From contig NZ_AP022581.1 of the NCBI RefSeq assembly GCF_010731535.1, forward strand, positions 124,001 through 188,000: a stretch of 64,000 bases of DNA, given 5' to 3'. The DNA comes from Mycobacterium lacus. GTDB taxonomy: Bacteria > Actinomycetota > Actinomycetes > Mycobacteriales > Mycobacteriaceae. The notes beneath the pieces were generated by a model. The model ran no database searches and had not been told where the DNA came from. It was given only the letters and a program-made list of their open reading frames with translations. The stretch's first letter is position 1. Each line of letters opens with the position of its first letter. Shown piece by piece: positions 38,694-49,137 of this stretch. A program made the translations under genes and the position numbers.

Positions 38694-40392
38694 CGGGCTA
38701 GCCCGGATTTTTCGCGAAACTGTGCGTGACACGGTGTTGAGTTAGCGAAAGTGCCTGTCCTGCAATGGATAATGAGGTTTCTTCAAGTCGTCAGTATCCA
38801 GCGGGGAGGCACTTTCTAAGTGAACGGTAGCGCAGCGGGTCCGCGGGTGAAAGTATCAGCCGACGGTGCCGGTGTCGTGTCGCATGCCGGGGTGGGCATG
38901 CTGCGGGAGGTCGCCGATCTGACCGGGCTGTCGTCGCAGGTCACAGCCGTGTTGGCCGATACCTACCGGGGGCCGTGGATGCATGCACCCGGGGTGGTGT
39001 TCGCTGATCTGGCCGCGGCGGTGGCCGACGGCGCGGACTGCATCGATTCGGTCGGCGCATTGTGGGGTGACCGCCAGCAGGCGTTCGGGCCGGTGGCCTC
39101 GACGAGCACGCTGTGGCGGTTGGTTGATGAGCGCATCGACGCCGCGCATCTGCCGGGGATTCGGGCGGCCCGCGCGCATGCCCGCGCCCAGGCGTGGGCG
39201 GCCGGGGCGGCCCCCGAGCACGGTGGGTGGCTGCACCTGGATGTCGATGCCACCATCTGCGTTGATCATTCCGACAACAAGGAAAACGCGGCAGCGACCT
39301 GGAAGAAAACCTTCGGATTCCACCCGCTGCTGGTGTTTTTGGACCGTCCCGACATCGCCGCCGGGGAGGCCTTGGCCGGGTTGCTGCGCGCAGGCAACGC
39401 CGGCTCGAACACCACCGCCGACCACATCACCGTTCTTGAGCAGGCGCTGGAATCGCTACCGGCGGCCTACCGTCCCGACCCGGACAACCCCGACGGGCCG
39501 GCGGTGTTGATCCGCTCGGATTCGGCCGGGGCCACCTACGGGTTCGCCGCGGCCTGCCGTACCGCGCACGTGGGGTTCTCCTTGGGCGCGGTCATCGACT
39601 CCCGCGTGCAAAACGCTGTCGAGATCCTCAACGACGCCGATGCCTGGTATCCGGCCATCGACACCGACGGCGCCATCCGCGACGGCGCCTGGGTCGCCGA
39701 GGCCACCGATCTGGTGGATCTGTCGGCTTGGCCGGCCGGCACGCGGTTGGTCCTACGCAAGGAGCGCCCGCACCCCGGCGCCCAGTTGCGGTTCACCGAT
39801 TCTGACGGCCACCGGGTCACCGGGTTTCTCACCGACACCGCCGACGGGGCCATCCCCGGCCAGCTGGCCGGCCTGGAGTTGCGCCACCGCCAACACGCCC
39901 GGGTGGAAGACCGCATCCGCCAAGCCAAAGCCACCGGCCTGCGGAATCTACCGTTCAGTGCTTTTGACGCCAATGCCGCCTGGCTTGAAATCGTCCTGGC
40001 AGCCACCGATCTGATCGCCTGGACCAAACTGATCGGCTTCACCGAGGACCCGGACCTGGCGCGCTGCGAGATCGCCGCCTTCCGCTACCGGGTGCTGCAC
40101 GTGGCCGCCCGCATCACCCGCGGCGCCCGCCAGGTTCGCCTGCGCATCGACGCCACCTGGCGCTGGGCCAAGGCCATCACCGCCGCCTGGATTCGCATCC
40201 GCGCCGCCTTCACCTAACCACCCGACCTCCCTGACCCGACCAGACGAAAGACCCCGGCCCCCAGGAAGCCCGCCCACCGGCACGACAGCCGGCGACCTGT
40301 CGCACCCACCTGCCAGAATCGGCGTCACCAGCCGGCCAGAACCCCGCTCACACCCCACCCATCAAGCAGCGCGAAAAATCGAGGCTAGGCCG
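38694..40392 (+). mobile_element. IS1380-family insertion sequence
   Basis: A 1.7-kb element bounded by imperfect inverted repeats: left end 38694-38717 (CGGGCTAGCCCGGATTTTTC...) and right end 40369-40392. The right end reads, on the other strand, CGGCCTAGCCTCGATTTTTC... with 20 of 24 positions matching. It contains one transposase gene. No clear target duplication is seen beside the ends as I place them, so exact boundaries may differ by a few bases. It inserted between lmeA and the glnR region. Confidence 0.82.
38820..40217 (+). CDS. IS1380-family transposase (DDE)
   Basis: A 465-residue transposase with the IS1380-type DDE domain. The first Asp lies in LHLDVDATICVDHSDNKENA (near 138-147); the second in LIRSDSAGATYGF (near 232); the Glu in the C-terminal part near AWLEIVLAATDLIAW. 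It begins with GTG 38820, 12 nt after GGGGAGG. The coding sequence is intact, so the element may still move. It is the only transposase in the window. Confidence 0.9.
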   Translation: MNGSAAGPRVKVSADGAGVVSHAGVGMLREVADLTGLSSQVTAVLADTYRGPWMHAPGVVFADLAAAVADGADCIDSVGALWGDRQQAFGPVASTSTLWRLVDERIDAAHLPGIRAARAHARAQAWAAGAAPEHGGWLHLDVDATICVDHSDNKENAAATWKKTFGFHPLLVFLDRPDIAAGEALAGLLRAGNAGSNTTADHITVLEQALESLPAAYRPDPDNPDGPAVLIRSDSAGATYGFAAACRTAHVGFSLGAVIDSRVQNAVEILNDADAWYPAIDTDGAIRDGAWVAEATDLVDLSAWPAGTRLVLRKERPHPGAQLRFTDSDGHRVTGFLTDTADGAIPGQLAGLELRHRQHARVEDRIRQAKATGLRNLPFSAFDANAAWLEIVLAATDLIAWTKLIGFTEDPDLARCEIAAFRYRVLHVAARITRGARQVRLRIDATWRWAKAITAAWIRIRAAFT

Positions 40393-40463
40393 ACAACATT
40401 CCCAATTGCGTCACATCGGTCACAGTCGTCACATGTGTATCTGTCTTGAAAGGGCCACAATTT

Positions 40464-40650
40464 GCCCACCTCGTAGCGACAGCCGGCCCGCTGGTGAATC
40501 GGCCCCTGCAGGTGTGGACGAGGCCAAGAGACGCCGTCAGATCGCTTCAGCCCGATCGGAGTACCCGATCACCCTCGCTGAATAGCTCAATCGTTCCGGT
40601 TCTGTGGGCGGCACCATGGTGAAATAGCCGGCTGTCGCTACGAGGTGGGC
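40464..40650. repeat. Perfect 24-bp inverted repeat enclosing 139 bp (MITE-like)
   Basis: The arms 40464-40487 (GCCCACCTCGTAGCGACAGC...) and 40627-40650 are perfect reverse complements over 24 bp. The 187-bp unit has no open frame of note. ACAA occurs close outside both ends (40457-40460 and 40651-40654), which could be a target duplication. It may be a non-autonomous element, an IS remnant, or a long stem in RNA. Confidence 0.75.
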
Positions 40651-40697
40651 ACAAAGAGCATTCCGCCCGGCGGGGGCCAATGTGGCGGATGTGACGA

Positions 40698-40937
40698 GCA
40701 TCGTCGCAGCGCGTGGCTGGATGGCGCTGCTCCTCAGCGTTCCGTCCCGGAACGCATCGTCGCAGCGCGTGGCTGGATGGCGCTGCTCCTCAGCGTTCCG
40801 TCCCGGAACGCATCGTCGCAGCGCGTGGCTGGATGGCGCTGCTCCTCAGCGTTCCGTCCCGGAACGCATCGTCGCAGCGCGTGGCTGGATGGCGCTGCTC
40901 CTCAGCGTTCCGTCCCGGAACGCATCGTCGCAGCGCG
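40698..40937. repeat. 56-bp tandem repeat, four copies plus 16 bp (VNTR)
   Basis: Four identical 56-bp units start at 40698, 40754, 40810 and 40866, each beginning GCATCGTCGCAGCGCGTGGC, then 16 bp of a fifth. It lies 97 bp upstream of the glnR start. As 56 is not a multiple of 3, all frames read through it without meaning. Identical copies suggest recent expansion and copy-number variation between strains. Confidence 0.95.
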
Positions 40938-41033
40938 GAAGACCAGGTGGCACGTTATCGTTAGATGAGCTGGCCGCTAACGCCACATGGCGCGATGAAT
41001 TGGGAGATGCCTTTCCCACCAGGCTGGAGGGGC

Positions 41034-42742
<1,709 letters not shown>

Positions 42743-42911
42743 CCGAAATCCCAGGTGAACTCCGGTTGTTCAGCTGTCGTTCACCGACCAGGACGTCGTT
42801 TGGCCGCCGACGGCGCATATCTTCCGATTGAGTTGGCAACGCAACCTCCGTGTGGGGAAACGGCAAGCAGCGCCGGCAACCGTCGACAATGCAGTGAAGA
42901 AAGCGAGATCG

Positions 42912-43232
42912 GTGAGGCTCGGCACGGTGCCCAAGCGGCTGGCGGCGGCGGTGGTCGCGGTGACACTCTGCGGTGGGGTTTCGACTACGCCCATCCACCG
43001 GTCGGACTCGTCGGGAACCACCGATAACTTCCAGAAGTATCTGACCGCCGCCGCACCAGAGAGCTGGAGCAGAGGTGTCGGCACCGAGTTTCAGGGCGGT
43101 GTCGGCGAAGGTGCCCAGAGGTCGGCTGGTGTGGTCCAGGCCGTGCAGGTCACGCCCGGCGCCATCGGTTGCGTTCCCTTGCCAGATAGAGTCAGGGAGC
43201 GCCTGGTCATCGCGGTCAACGCAATGGAATGA
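42912..43232 (+). pseudogene. pstS: Internally deleted pstS remnant (phosphate-binding lipoprotein)
   Basis: A 106-codon frame joining a PstS-like signal sequence (KRLAAAVVAVTLCGG, with a lipobox-like Cys) directly to a late PstS segment: HRSDSSGTTDNFQKYL, AAPESW, GTEFQGGVGEGA, then TPGAIG. About 180-200 residues of the first phosphate-binding lobe are missing. After TPGAIG the sequence no longer fits PstS and stops early. The result cannot bind phosphate as a normal PstS would. Its place just before pstC shows it was the operon's binding protein. The start may be GTG 42912 or 42927. Confidence 0.83.
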
Positions 43233-43316
43233 CCGGTTGACCACGAGTGACTTGGATCAACAGGACCGAAAGAGGGTCAGCGGAGGGACGGCACTGCCAA
43301 CCGTGATGGGTTCACC

Positions 43317-44360
43317 GTGACAACGCCAAACCCGGCCGACGCAGGTTCGGGTGCAGTCGTCGCTGCCCCCTTCCCCGAACCTCCAGTCGTCCCGATCAGC
43401 CCTTGGGGCAGCGCCAAACCGAGAATGGGAGACCGGATCTTTCGGTGGCTGTCGCAGTGTTCCGGTGTCTTGATCGTCGTCCTGATCGTCATGATCGGAG
43501 CTTTCTTGCTCTGGCGCTCGATGCCGGCGCTCGCGCGCAACAAAGCGAATTTTCTTAACTACAGGGGCGTCTGGGTCACAACCGACCCGTCGGCGATGCG
43601 ATTCGGCATCCTAGATCTACTGCAGGTGACCGTGCTCGTGTCGTTGTTCGCGCTAGTGCTGGCGATGCCGGTCGCGCTGGGGGTTGCGATCTTCCTCACC
43701 CAGTACGCCCCGCGACGGGTTGCCGGGGCGCTGGCCTACGTCGTGGATCTGCTCGCCGCGGTGCCTTCGATCATCTACGGCGTCTGGGGCCTGCACGTGC
43801 TGGCCCCCCAGCTGCGGCCGATGGCGACCTGGCTCAACCACTCGCTGGGCTGGTGCTTCCTGTTCGCCACCGGCAATTCATCGGTGACCGGTGGCGGCAC
43901 CATCTTCACCGGCGGGATCGTCTTGGCGGCGATGATCCTGCCGATCATCACCGCGGTCACGCGCGAAGTGTTCGTTCAGACTCCGCAGGGTCAGATCGAG
44001 GCTGCGCTGGCGCTCGGCGCCACGCGGTGGGAGGTGGTCAAGACGACGGTGTTGCCGTTCGGGCGATCCGGATATGTCAGCGGCGCGATGCTGGGGCTGG
44101 GCCGCGCCCTCGGTGAGACGGTTGCGCTGTTGATCATCCTGCGCGGCACCCAGGCAGCGTTCGGTTGGTCGCTGTTCGACGGCGGTTCCACCTTCGCAAC
44201 CAAGATCGCTGGCGCCGCTTGGGAATTCACCGACCAATACAAGGCCGGCGCGTATATCGCCGCGGGACTGGTGCTTTTCCTGCTTACCTTCGTGGTCAAC
44301 GCCCTGGCGCGCGCGGCCGTAGCCGGACTGGTAACCAGAACCGGAAGACGAAACCGATGA
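43317..44360 (+). CDS. pstC: Phosphate ABC transporter permease PstC
   Basis: A 347-residue inner-membrane permease with six or more helices. The N-terminal GDRIFRWLSQCSGVLIVVLI helix is followed by the ABC permease core, whose EAA loop reads EAALALGATRWEVVKTTVLP (near 225-244) for contact with the ATPase. GTG 43317 starts it and its TGA overlaps the pstA ATG. In M. tuberculosis this locus has lost pstC; here it is intact but lacks a functional pstS next to it. Confidence 0.93.
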   Translation: MTTPNPADAGSGAVVAAPFPEPPVVPISPWGSAKPRMGDRIFRWLSQCSGVLIVVLIVMIGAFLLWRSMPALARNKANFLNYRGVWVTTDPSAMRFGILDLLQVTVLVSLFALVLAMPVALGVAIFLTQYAPRRVAGALAYVVDLLAAVPSIIYGVWGLHVLAPQLRPMATWLNHSLGWCFLFATGNSSVTGGGTIFTGGIVLAAMILPIITAVTREVFVQTPQGQIEAALALGATRWEVVKTTVLPFGRSGYVSGAMLGLGRALGETVALLIILRGTQAAFGWSLFDGGSTFATKIAGAAWEFTDQYKAGAYIAAGLVLFLLTFVVNALARAAVAGLVTRTGRRNR

Positions 44361-45280
44361 CCTCGATGTTGGACCGTCCCCTGAAGGCCCGGACGCTCTC
44401 GGGGGTCGGGCGGCGCCGCCGAGTCGCGAACAACGTCGCGACCGCGTTGGTGACGCTGTCGACGGTGATCGCCCTGACACCGTTGCTGTGGGTGCTGAGC
44501 TCGGTGATCGCCAAGGGGTTCAAGGCGGTCACATCGACCGTGTGGTGGACGCACTCACAAGCTGGTATGACCGCGTTCGTGGCTGGTGGCGGTGCCTACC
44601 ACGCCGTCGTTGGCACGGTCCTACAGGGATTGTTATGCGCTGTGGTTTCTGTTCCGATTGGCCTCTTGGCCGCGATCTTTCTGGTCGAATACGGTGGTGA
44701 AACAATCCTGGGCAGGCTCGTCACATTCATGGTGGACATCCTGACCGGTGTGCCCTCTATCGTGGCGGCACTGTTTATCTACGCAGTCGGTGTGGGAACG
44801 TTGGGTTTTCCTCGATCGGAGTTCGCGGTGTCATTGGCGCTGGCGTTGTTGATGCTGCCGGTGATCGTGCGGGCGACGGAGGAGATGCTGCGCATCGTTC
44901 CGGCAGATCTCCGCGAGGCAAGTTACGCGCTGGGGATCCCCAAGTGGAAAACCATTGCCAGGGTCGTGATCCCGACAGGACTGTCCGGCATCGTCACAGG
45001 GATCATGCTGGCGTTAGGCAGGGTGATGGGTGAGACGGCGCCGCTGCTTGTCCTGGTCGGTTATTCGCAGGCCATGAACTTCAACGTGGTTGGCGGTTTC
45101 CTGGGATCGTTGCCTGGCATGATGTATGACCAGATATCGGCTGGCGCTGGCACCAATCCGGTTGCCGCCGATCGGTTGTGGGGCGCCGCGTTAACACTGA
45201 TCCTGGTAATCGCCGTCGTCAACATCGCGGCCAGGGCGGTCGCGAAGATCTTTTCACCAAGTCGTAGGCAGGTGGTCTAG
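44357..45280 (+). CDS. pstA: Phosphate ABC transporter permease PstA
   Basis: A 307-residue permease partner of PstC. The N-terminal helix [20 protein letters not shown] and [20 protein letters not shown] are typical. The EAA-type loop is [20 protein letters not shown] (near 193-212). ATG 44357 overlaps the pstC stop, and its TAG overlaps the GTG of phoT by one base. The gene order pstC-pstA-phoT is the usual operon. Confidence 0.93.
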   Translation: MTSMLDRPLKARTLSGVGRRRRVANNVATALVTLSTVIALTPLLWVLSSVIAKGFKAVTSTVWWTHSQAGMTAFVAGGGAYHAVVGTVLQGLLCAVVSVPIGLLAAIFLVEYGGETILGRLVTFMVDILTGVPSIVAALFIYAVGVGTLGFPRSEFAVSLALALLMLPVIVRATEEMLRIVPADLREASYALGIPKWKTIARVVIPTGLSGIVTGIMLALGRVMGETAPLLVLVGYSQAMNFNVVGGFLGSLPGMMYDQISAGAGTNPVAADRLWGAALTLILVIAVVNIAARAVAKIFSPSRRQVV

Positions 45281-46056
45281 TGGCCAAACGGTTGGACCTC
45301 AAGGACGTCAACATCTACTACGGGTCGTTTCAGGCGGTGGCGGATGTCTCCCTGTCGGTTCTGCCGCGAAGCGTGACAGCGTTCATCGGTCCGTCGGGCT
45401 GCGGCAAGACGACCGTGTTGCGCATCCTAAATCGGATGCACGAGGTGATCCCCGGTGCGCGGGTCGAGGGGACCGTGCTTCTCGACGACGAAAACATCTA
45501 CGGCCCCGGCGTCGACCCGGTCGGTGTTCGCCGCGCCATCGGGATGGTGTTCCAGCGGCCGAACCCGTTCCCCGCCATGTCGATCCGCAACAACGTGGTG
45601 GCCGGTCTGCGGCTACAAGGTGTGCGCAATCGCAAGGTGCTCGATGAAACCGCCGAATACTCACTGCGCGGCGCGAACCTGTGGGACGAGGTGAAGGATC
45701 GGTTGGACAAGCCCGGCGGTGGGTTGTCCGGAGGGCAGCAGCAGCGGTTGTGCATCGCACGCGCCATCGCCGTGCAACCCGATGTGTTGCTGATGGACGA
45801 GCCGTGCTCCTCGCTGGACCCCATCTCGACGATGGCCATCGAGGATCTGATCAGTGAGTTGAAACAGGATTACACCATCGTCATCGTCACCCACAACATG
45901 CAGCAGGCTGCGCGGGTCAGCGATCAGACGGCGTTCTTCAACCTGGAATCCGTCGGAAAGCCCGGCCGGCTGGTGGAAATCGACGACACCGAGAAGATCT
46001 TTTCCAACCCCAGTCGGAAGGCCACCGAGGACTACATCTCCGGACGCTTCGGTTAG
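45280..46056 (+). CDS. phoT: Phosphate ABC transporter ATPase PhoT/PstB
   Basis: A 258-residue ABC ATPase powering phosphate import. Walker A is GPSGCGKT (37-44). The Q-loop is [11 protein letters not shown]. The signature [14 protein letters not shown] is near 147-160, and Walker B is LLMDEP. The H-loop His lies in [14 protein letters not shown]. The length equals M. tuberculosis PhoT, where it is an orphan; this window shows the ancestral setting with pstC and pstA upstream. It converges on phoY2. Confidence 0.95.
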   Translation: MAKRLDLKDVNIYYGSFQAVADVSLSVLPRSVTAFIGPSGCGKTTVLRILNRMHEVIPGARVEGTVLLDDENIYGPGVDPVGVRRAIGMVFQRPNPFPAMSIRNNVVAGLRLQGVRNRKVLDETAEYSLRGANLWDEVKDRLDKPGGGLSGGQQQRLCIARAIAVQPDVLLMDEPCSSLDPISTMAIEDLISELKQDYTIVIVTHNMQQAARVSDQTAFFNLESVGKPGRLVEIDDTEKIFSNPSRKATEDYISGRFG

Positions 46057-46060
46057 CTCG

Positions 46061-46151
46061 ACGACGATGCAGCCCGCGCGGCGGGGTGAGGTGGGGGTAC
46101 CCCAGCCGCGAAGCGGCGAGGGGGCAAGTCGGGCAATCCAGCTCAGCCCGG
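46061..46151. repeat. Dispersed ~85-bp repeat, copy A
   Basis: Sequence containing GAGGTGGGGGTACCCCAGCC then GCGAAGCGGCGAGGGG, between the convergent phoT and phoY2 stops. It reads nearly the same, on the other strand, at 50333-50420. Its last bases overlap the phoY2 stop and final codons. The GC-rich palindromic core GGGGTACCCC could also act as a terminator for both genes. Confidence 0.75.
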
Positions 46152-46811
46152 GCTCGGGGTCGCCTCGTCCTCGGGAAGGCTGCCGGTGGCCTGGAAGAAG
46201 ACGCGGCGGGCCACTTCGACGGCATGGTCGGCGAAGCGTTCGTAGAACCGTCCCAATAGCGTCACGTCGACGGCGGCCGCCACGCCGTGCCTCCACTCCC
46301 GGTCCATCAGCACGGTGAACAAGTGGCGGTGCAGGTCGTCCATCGCGTCGTCCTCTTCACGGATCCGGGCGGCTTTCTCCGGGTCGCGGGACAACACCAC
46401 CTCTTGCGCACTGTTGCCCAATTCGACTGCGACTCTGCCCATTTCGGCAAAATAGCCGTTGACCTCTTCGGGCAACGCGTGCTGTGGATGCCGTCTGCGG
46501 GCGATCTTGGCGACGTGCAGTGCCAGGGCGCCCATCCGATCGATGTCAGCCACCATCTGGATGGCGCTCACGATGGCTCGGAGATCGCCGGCGACTGGCG
46601 CCTGCAAGGCCAGCAGCACGAAGGCGCTCTCCTCCGCGCGGGCGCTTAATCTCGCAATTTTCTCGTGGTCGGAGATCACCTGTTCGGCCAGCACCAAATC
46701 GGCCTGCAGCAAGGCTTGGGTTGCCCGCTCCATCGCGATCCCTGCCAGCCCGCACATCTCACCGAGACGCTCGGACAAATCCGAGAGCTGCTCATGGTAG
46801 GCGGTCCGCAT
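46143..46811 (-). CDS. phoY2: PhoU-family phosphate signalling protein PhoY2
   Basis: A 222-residue all-helical protein with two PhoU repeats (about 10-95 and 115-200). It starts [20 protein letters not shown] and has the metal-binding type acids RLSARAEES and [15 protein letters not shown]. PhoU proteins link Pst transporters to the SenX3-RegX3 system and, in mycobacteria, affect persistence. It is convergent with phoT. The C-terminus (EDEATPSPG) is slightly longer than the M. tuberculosis protein as I recall it, and lies partly in the dispersed repeat. Confidence 0.93.
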   Translation of the reverse strand: MRTAYHEQLSDLSERLGEMCGLAGIAMERATQALLQADLVLAEQVISDHEKIARLSARAEESAFVLLALQAPVAGDLRAIVSAIQMVADIDRMGALALHVAKIARRRHPQHALPEEVNGYFAEMGRVAVELGNSAQEVVLSRDPEKAARIREEDDAMDDLHRHLFTVLMDREWRHGVAAAVDVTLLGRFYERFADHAVEVARRVFFQATGSLPEDEATPSPG

Positions 46812-46869
46812 GTCGTCAAGCCTACGTTCCTGCCGGCCGAAAGGACGACAAAGCACGGTGCGACGGCGG

Positions 46870-48912
46870 CTACTCGCAGCTGGTGTCGGCCGCGTTGGTA
46901 ACGGTCAGGTCCTCGGGCAGCCTGGTGGGAGGGCCGCTGGTGCCGCGACCGATCTGCACGCTCACCGAGGAGCCGCTAGGTGCGGGGGTGGTGACCGCGT
47001 TGAAGTCTGGGCCCAGGACGACCTGAACCACTTGACCGATACCGCTGACCCGTTCGACCTTCGCATTGGCAAACGCGGACGCGACCGTCGCGGCGGCCTG
47101 CTCGTTGCCGGGCGAAAAGAACACGGTCGTGGCTTTGAGCGAACTCGGATAATCGTTCGGCGTCATCACGTTGAAGCCGTTGCGCTGCAGCTGATTGGTG
47201 GCGGTTGTGGCCAGACCGGTTTGGCCGGTCGAGTTGGAGACCTGCACGGTAACGTCGTGCGGAGAGGTTGTCGTCACCTGCACCGGGTGGCTCTCGGGGT
47301 TCGGGTTGGCCTGCGACGGCTTCTTGGTAGTGGGCGCGGGCGTGGTGATCTTCCCCAGGTTCTGGGCGTTCGCGTCGTTTTCGCCGGGCAGCGGATCATC
47401 GTTGATGATGGCGTCGAAGAGTGCCCGCATGTCGGCTGTGCGCGCGGGCTCGTCGCCGTTCTGGTCGGTCACGCCGGTCGGCACCGTGACGAACGTGATG
47501 TGCCCGGCCGCGATGCCTTGCAACGACTGACCGAGGTCCACCAGGTCCTTGGTCTTGACGTTGTCGACGTAGCTGTCGCCAATGAACATGTTGACGACGT
47601 TGTTCAGCTTGTTGAGATTGAACAACGTGTCCTCGGAGATCAGCGAACGCAGCAGTGACGACAAGAACAGCTGCTGGCGTTTGATCCGGCCGTAGTCCCC
47701 GTTCTCTTCGGTGGTGACCTGGCGGGCGCGCACGTAGTTCAACGCGGTCGGCCCGTCGATGACCTGGCGTCCCGCGTGTTCGAGCACCGTGCCCAACTCG
47801 TAGTCCCGCAGCGGGGTGGTGGTGCACACCTCCACCCCACCGAGGGCCTCAACCATTCGCGCGAAACCGACGAAGTCGATGGCAATGAACCGGTTGATGC
47901 TCAAACCGGAGAGCTTCTGGATGACCTTCACCAGGCATTTCGGGCCGCCAAAGGAGAAGGCCGAGTTCAGTTTCGTCTCGGTGTACACCATGCGGGGACC
48001 CGTCTGTCCCGTCTTGGGGTCGGTGATGGGGCCGTACCTGCCGGTGTCAGGGTTCCAGGCCTCGCATTGCAGCGGGGTGATCGCCAGATCGCGAGGGAAC
48101 GACACCACCACCACGCGTTTGCGGCTCGCCGGGATGTTGACCAACATCACGGTGTCCGACCGTGCGCCCCCGGCGTCTTCGGTGTCGCCGGCGCCCATAT
48201 CGGCGTTGGCTCCGGCGCGAGAGTCCATCCCGACGACCAAGAAGTTTTCGTCGCCGTATTGCGCATTGGGGTCGACGATGTCACGCGAATTCGGGTCGAG
48301 CGCACTAATGATGTTGAGGCGGTCGTTCTTCGACGCGCTCCACTGCCATGCGCCGCCGGTCAAGGCCAGCGTCAGCGCAGCAAACAGTGCCGCCAGCGAG
48401 CGTCCGGCCAGCAACATCGGGCGTCGGCGAGAGTTACGCCTGGGCGCCTTCACGCGAGTCGGATCGGATTCGGAGTTGTCGCTGCCATCCGCGCAGTGGT
48501 TCCCGAGGTCGGGTAGTTCCGAGGCGAGCTCAAAGGAGTAGGCCGGCGAGGTGATGACCTGGGTGTCCGCCTCGTCGTCGGGGTCATCGGGGAAGGCGCC
48601 GAGCGGCTCGGTATCCGGGGCGACGTGGTGGCGGGCGGGCTGATCCGGCACGCAGGCGCCGAGTCTGGCGATCAGTTCGGCGACGCTGACGCCGCCGTTG
48701 ACGTGGCATCCGACCTGTTCGGAACGGTCGTCCCCGGGTTCGTCCGGCAGCTCAACCTGCCATCGGTGGGGGCCGTCGTGGTGCGCTGGCGTGGAGAACC
48801 GCTCCCACGGCGCGGCGCCCCGTGTTTCCTGCGGATTTGGGCTGATCCACTGACCGTCGCCGCCAGGCGCGCGCCGGCGGGCTAGACCGGCGTAATTCGC
48901 GCCGTCACCCAT
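46870..48912 (-). CDS. cpsA: LytR-CpsA-Psr ligase CpsA (Rv0822c)
   Basis: A 680-residue membrane protein. A cytosolic Asp/Pro-rich N-terminus of about 170 residues precedes one transmembrane helix ([17 protein letters not shown]). Outside is the LCP domain (about 240-430), with [26 protein letters not shown], and [22 protein letters not shown]-terminal LytR_C domain follows after a Thr/Pro linker (about 555-650). LCP enzymes attach polyprenyl-linked glycopolymers such as arabinogalactan to peptidoglycan; CpsA also blocks phagosomal killing in M. tuberculosis. It is on the same strand as phoY2. Confidence 0.92.
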   Translation of the reverse strand: MGDGANYAGLARRRAPGGDGQWISPNPQETRGAAPWERFSTPAHHDGPHRWQVELPDEPGDDRSEQVGCHVNGGVSVAELIARLGACVPDQPARHHVAPDTEPLGAFPDDPDDEADTQVITSPAYSFELASELPDLGNHCADGSDNSESDPTRVKAPRRNSRRRPMLLAGRSLAALFAALTLALTGGAWQWSASKNDRLNIISALDPNSRDIVDPNAQYGDENFLVVGMDSRAGANADMGAGDTEDAGGARSDTVMLVNIPASRKRVVVVSFPRDLAITPLQCEAWNPDTGRYGPITDPKTGQTGPRMVYTETKLNSAFSFGGPKCLVKVIQKLSGLSINRFIAIDFVGFARMVEALGGVEVCTTTPLRDYELGTVLEHAGRQVIDGPTALNYVRARQVTTEENGDYGRIKRQQLFLSSLLRSLISEDTLFNLNKLNNVVNMFIGDSYVDNVKTKDLVDLGQSLQGIAAGHITFVTVPTGVTDQNGDEPARTADMRALFDAIINDDPLPGENDANAQNLGKITTPAPTTKKPSQANPNPESHPVQVTTTSPHDVTVQVSNSTGQTGLATTATNQLQRNGFNVMTPNDYPSSLKATTVFFSPGNEQAAATVASAFANAKVERVSGIGQVVQVVLGPDFNAVTTPAPSGSSVSVQIGRGTSGPPTRLPEDLTVTNAADTSCE

Positions 48913-49137
48913 GTCCTACCGGCCTCCGAAACTCGTTACGGACGGACATCAGCGGTGTCCGTGCGCGCTGGTCAGGGCGGTGCGATCGTGATGAACGCCA
49001 CGCCGCCCGTGGGGTCGCGCCGCACTGGTAACCCCCCGTGCAGCGGAACAAAACCGGTCCCGCCGCAAAGCGCAGTACGGCAAGCTCCACATCGTACTGA
49101 TTTATCCACCGAGACGCGATTTCGAGAGCGTCTCGGT

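Noticed and set aside
46081..46110. Copy A repeat as purely a transcription terminator
   Set aside because: A near-identical copy lies at the start of dus, where a terminator makes little sense; it is better described as a dispersed repeat that may incidentally fold.
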